A stretch of DNA of 6,725 nucleotides. It comes from Bacillota bacterium (lineage in GTDB: Bacteria > Bacillota > Clostridia > Christensenellales > Aristaeellaceae). Below are positions 4,557 to 6,725 of the stretch, piece after piece. A program made the position numbers and the translations under genes. The first letter of the stretch is position 1; each line of letters opens with the position of its first letter. The notes under the pieces were generated by a model. The model worked only from the letters and a program-made list of their open reading frames with translations, was not told the origin of the DNA and did no database searches. The stretch spans positions 1 to 6,725 of the forward strand of contig JAEVZE010000137.1 in the NCBI GenBank assembly GCA_023392395.1, read 5' to 3'.

Positions 4557-5237
4557 TCAGCTGCCTACCTTTGCGTCGTTGCTGTAACCGCGCTGCTCCC
4601 AGTAGCCTAGGTAGTTCGCATCGTCCGACAAGGTAATGCGGTTCACCCAGCGCGCCCATTTGTAGCCAAGCCTGTCCTCCGCAACCACGATGAAGGGATA
4701 CCCCATCTCCGGCGGCAGATCCAGCCCGTTGGCCTGGTAGGCCATAATCAGGTGTTTCTCCTGGATCGTCGATAGCGGCAGCGACGTGGTATAACCGTCC
4801 ACCGCAGTAAAGATCACCGTCACCGCCCCCGGTTTCACGCCCGCCTTGTTTATGAGATCCTCCAGCAGCACACCCTTCCAGAGCACCTTGGCGTCCCAGC
4901 CCTCCACGCAGTGCAACGTGATCAGGCGCTCGTAGGCGTCCAGCGCCTTCACCTGCTCGTAGGTCAGGGACACCGGCGAATCCACCAAACCGTCGATGGT
5001 CAGCGTGTACCCGCTGATGTCCACGTGCTGCACGCCGCTGATGGAGTTGTCCCTGGGGCCAATGGCGGGATCCAGCCTGGCCCCCTGGTATTCCGTGATC
5101 TCCCCTTCGCGATAACGCTTGAGAGTGGCCGAAGACGCGCCGTCCGCCGCGCTCCCGCTCTTTTCAGGTTCTAAGGTTCTTGCGCACCCGGTGAGCAAAA
5201 GGAGCGCTGCAAGCAAACCCAGCGCTATATTTTTCAT
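4557..5237 (-). CDS. Molybdopterin-dependent oxidoreductase (sulfite oxidase/YedY fold), lipoprotein
   Basis: A 226-aa exported oxidoreductase of the sulfite-oxidase-like molybdopterin-binding domain family. The N-terminus MKNIALGLLAALLLLTGC is a lipoprotein signal peptide with lipobox LTGC (Cys18), anchoring it on the outer face of the membrane. A low-complexity linker follows to about residue 60. YTLTIDGLVDSPVSLTYEQV (77-96) opens the fold; ITLHCVEGW (106-114) carries Cys110 at the position of the molybdenum-ligand cysteine; WKGVLLEDLINKAGV (120-134), DGYTTSLPL (147-155), MAYQANGLDLPPEMGYPF (165-182) and RLGYKWARWVNRI (189-201) are standard motifs. No C-terminal dimerisation domain is present, so it resembles YedY/MsrP-like single-domain enzymes. 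The signal peptide appears to be Sec-type, without a twin-arginine motif, which is notable because many molybdoenzymes use Tat. ATG 5237 is chosen because AAAGGAG precedes it by 7 nt; two upstream ATGs lack that. Electron partner and substrate are unknown. Confidence 0.9.
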   Translation of the reverse strand: MKNIALGLLAALLLLTGCARTLEPEKSGSAADGASSATLKRYREGEITEYQGARLDPAIGPRDNSISGVQHVDISGYTLTIDGLVDSPVSLTYEQVKALDAYERLITLHCVEGWDAKVLWKGVLLEDLINKAGVKPGAVTVIFTAVDGYTTSLPLSTIQEKHLIMAYQANGLDLPPEMGYPFIVVAEDRLGYKWARWVNRITLSDDANYLGYWEQRGYSNDAKVGS

Positions 5238-5305
5238 GGCCATGCTCCTTTCCATTCCGTCATAAATCCATCGTCAATGGCCATCTGCGCGCCATGTACG
5301 CGTCT

Positions 5306-5333
5306 ATTATAACCACGCCTTGCAATATGCAAA
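5306..5333 (-). promoter_or_regulatory. Sigma-A type promoter of the molybdoenzyme gene
   Basis: On the minus strand a perfect TATAAT (5311-5306), 16 bp after TTTGCA (5333-5328). The -35 is weak, but the -10 is exact and the spacing acceptable. The start would be near 5299, about 60 nt before the ATG. The first base of the -35 is the last base of the inverted repeat at 5333-5378. Confidence 0.55.
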
Positions 5334-5378
5334 CGACCGGCCTTGCGGTTATGGAAAGCATCCCGCATTGCCGGTCGT
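5333..5378 (-). terminator. Hairpin after the ThrE_2 gene, terminator-like
   Basis: ACGACCGGC (5333-5341) pairs perfectly with GCCGGTCGT (5370-5378), and TGCGG (5344-5348) with CCGCA (5363-5367) extends it past a 2x2 internal loop. It begins 30 bp beyond the stop of the exporter gene at 5409. On the minus strand the stem is followed by only three Ts (counting its last base) before GCATATTG, so it is a weak intrinsic terminator or a 3'-end stabiliser rather than a textbook one. Confidence 0.45.
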
Positions 5379-5408
5379 CAGAGATTATGCTCTTTTACAG
5401 TGGCTGGT

Positions 5409-5885
5409 TTAGCCGCGAGGCTTTGGGGAAAAATCCTTCGAAGCCGGTAACCCGGCGCCCTTCCCGCGCCGGATCGCATACGCCGCAGACGCGGCGATGG
5501 AAAGCCCCAGCGCGATCGCGCCCGCAGAGAGCATCGTATTGGACCCCGCCGCGGCGGCGTCAGCATAGCGGTTCTGCACCAGCGCCAGCATCGTGTTGTA
5601 CAGTCCCGCGCCGGGCACCATCGGAATCACCGAGACGGTCAGAAAGATGGTCGCAGGCGCGCGGAGCTTCCTGGCCAGCCACTCTCCGATCAGCGCAGAC
5701 AGCAGCGAGCCGAAGAATATCCCCGCCCACTCCGCGTTGATCCTCGCACCCGCCCACAGGCTCAGCGCGTAGCCCGCCACCGCCGAAAGCGACGCCGGAA
5801 TGATCAGCCGCATGGGCGTGCGAAACAGCAGCGCGAACAGCGCCGCCGCCACGAAGCACCCGATTAATTGCAGCGCCAAATCCAT
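5409..5885 (-). CDS. ThrE_2-type membrane subunit of a threonine/serine exporter-like transporter
   Basis: A 158-aa integral membrane protein of the short ThrE_2 (DUF3815) family, the partner of the gene at 6124. Hydrophobic segments lie at about 4-22, 26-45, 52-70, 77-97 and 117-138. The conserved stretch RAPATIFLTVSVIPMVPGAGLYNTM (75-99) is the family signature, followed by a long hydrophobic segment and a charged C-terminal tail. In one-piece ThrE proteins, these segments form the C-terminal half. Export of threonine or serine is known for some members, but the substrate here is unproven. ATG 5885 follows GGAGG by 9 nt and gives the family N-terminus; an in-frame ATG at 5945 has no RBS. 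It stands downstream of the ThrE half on the same strand, with repeat copy C in the 240 bp gap. Confidence 0.88.
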   Translation of the reverse strand: MDLALQLIGCFVAAALFALLFRTPMRLIIPASLSAVAGYALSLWAGARINAEWAGIFFGSLLSALIGEWLARKLRAPATIFLTVSVIPMVPGAGLYNTMLALVQNRYADAAAAGSNTMLSAGAIALGLSIAASAAYAIRRGKGAGLPASKDFSPKPRG

Positions 5886-5955
5886 CCCGCGCCGCCTCCC
5901 ATCCTCCGGCCGAACCGCCTTAGTCGCTTCATAAGATATTGGCAAACCTGGTCAA

Positions 5956-6118
5956 ATCGTTCCCGGCGACGTGCGCCGGAAACGTGGTTCATTGATCCGT
6001 GCTAACTGGTCAATGAAACAATCCCTATTGCCAGTGAGCGCCCGGAAATTCCAAAGAGTTTCAGGCCTACGCAGACTACTTCCTATGCACCCAAAGCCGC
6101 CCGCCGGATTTTCAACGC
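5956..6118 (-). repeat. Structured dispersed repeat, copy C
   Basis: Third copy, on the minus strand, same module order: (1) AAATCCG/CGGCTTT around GCGGG (6111-6093), with one mismatch; (2) GCCTGAAA (6066-6059) with the TTTCCGGGC block (6048-6040), the outer part being less regular; (3) TTCATTGA/TCAATGAA, 8 perfect pairs (6017-6010 and 5995-5988); (4) CGTTTCCGGCG/CGCCGGGAACG (5984-5974 and 5968-5958), 11 pairs, one of them G-U. It starts 5 bp after the stop of the ThrE half (6124) and fills most of the gap to the ThrE_2 half, so it lies within the probable operon transcript. Its end GAGCGTTGAAAA is identical to that of copy B. Confidence 0.8.
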
Positions 6119-6123
6119 TCGAT

Positions 6124-6723
6124 TCACGCGCCGCCCCGCAGCAGCATCCAGGCGGAGATTGAAAGGCCCGCGCCGGTGGCCAGCACCACCGCGCGGATCA
6201 GCGCTTCCCCGGCCCTCGCCATGCCCGACACCAGGTCGCCGCGCATGGCGTCCCGAATGGCGTTGGTGATCGCAAGGCCTGGAAGCAGCGGCATCAGCGC
6301 TGAGATGATGATGCGGTTGACATCACCCATGTGAAACACCTCGGTCGTCACCAGCGCCATCAGCGCCGTCAGAAACCCGCCCACCATGCTGATCAGCGGC
6401 AATCCCGCCTCGTCGTTCAGATGCCCCACCACCATCTGCGCCAGGAAGGCGCTGGCACCCGCCGCGGCCAGGTCAAACGGCGCGCAGCTGAACATCATCG
6501 CGAACATCGACGACGAGCCGGCCGCGATCAGGCTCTGACGAACCCACCCCATCGGCGGCCGCGCGGCCAGCGCGTTCAACTCCTCCTCGGCATCGGAAAG
6601 CGAACGCGCGCCGGAGGCCAGCTCGCGGGAGATGGCGTTGACGCGGTCGATCTTTGAAAAGTCCACCTGACGCCGGGACACCCGCCCGATCAGCGACTTT
6701 TCACCGCCGATGGACAGCATAAG
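6124..6723 (-). CDS. ThrE-type threonine/serine exporter subunit (N-terminal part missing)
   Basis: The last 199 residues of a protein whose start lies beyond the right edge. The segment LSIGGEKSLIGRVSRRQVDFSKIDRVNAISRELASG with the following SLSDAEEELNAL is the cytoplasmic region of the ThrE (DUF1212) family. After it come membrane segments: SLIAAGSSSMFAMMFSC, DLAAAGASAFLAQMVVGHL, LPLISMVGGFLTALMALV, RIIISALMPLLPGLAITNAI and a final hydrophobic stretch ending WMLLRGGA. 'PLLPGLAITNAIRD...GD..SG..R..EA' is a strong family signature. Together with ThrE_2 at 5409 it makes up the two-gene form of the exporter. The stop TGA (6126-6124) is followed 5 bp later by repeat copy C. Function as an amino acid exporter is by family only. 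Confidence 0.9.
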   Translation of the reverse strand, partial: LMLSIGGEKSLIGRVSRRQVDFSKIDRVNAISRELASGARSLSDAEEELNALAARPPMGWVRQSLIAAGSSSMFAMMFSCAPFDLAAAGASAFLAQMVVGHLNDEAGLPLISMVGGFLTALMALVTTEVFHMGDVNRIIISALMPLLPGLAITNAIRDAMRGDLVSGMARAGEALIRAVVLATGAGLSISAWMLLRGGA

Positions 6724-6725
6724 CC

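Noticed and set aside
4306..4659. N-terminal extension of the methyltransferase to 4659
   Set aside because: The frame is merely open by chance. It would cross the promoter at 4408-4436 and the inverted repeat and run into the molybdoenzyme gene. The ATG at 4305 has a good RBS.
1..6725. CRISPR array, tRNA or rRNA
   Set aside because: No regularly spaced short repeats and no tRNA or rRNA signature sequences were seen on either strand.

Overview
The window looks like a chromosomal segment from a GC-rich member of the Clostridia (Firmicutes), probably a gut or other anaerobic lineage. I infer this from the family mix (a GH94 phosphorylase, a YxjI/LURP-one-like protein, a small FMN-binding flavoprotein, a two-gene ThrE-type exporter), the strong purine-rich ribosome binding sites and the compact promoters with 16-17 bp spacers. 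No taxonomic marker is present, so this is an inference. There is no CRISPR array, tRNA, rRNA, IS element or phage gene.

Layout, left to right. The 3' end of a cellobiose phosphorylase-like GH94 gene (+) runs off the left edge. It is followed by a promoter and the N-terminal stub of a leucine-carboxyl-methyltransferase-type gene (+), which is broken off at the first copy (A) of a structured repeat. A divergent pair follows: an HxlR-family regulator (-) and a PNPOx-like flavoprotein (+), sharing a control region with a good promoter. Next is a TetR-family regulator (+) with its own promoter and a candidate operator; repeat copy B overlaps its stop codon and a strong intrinsic terminator lies further down. 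On the minus strand, converging on that terminator, are a two-gene operon (a SAM-dependent methyltransferase overlapping by 4 bp with a LURP-one/YxjI-like gene), a molybdopterin-binding lipoprotein with its own promoter, and the two halves of a threonine/serine exporter-like transporter (ThrE_2, then ThrE running off the right edge), separated by repeat copy C.

The most interesting signal is non-coding. Three copies of a dispersed element of about 165 nt (A 788-956 +, B 2751-2920 +, C 5956-6118 -) share short conserved blocks and a common order of four hairpins. In several stems the bases differ between copies while pairing is kept, the pattern expected of an element acting as RNA. Each copy lies in the same orientation as, and directly at the 3' end of, a protein-coding gene: one truncates its gene, one includes its gene's stop codon, and one sits inside a transporter operon. 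I do not recognise this family; it may be a non-autonomous mobile element or a structured 3'-UTR or intercistronic element.

A second recurring pattern is that three promoters (546-574 +, 4408-4436 -, 5306-5333 -) have -35 hexamers that overlap or touch an inverted repeat lying towards the end of the upstream gene.
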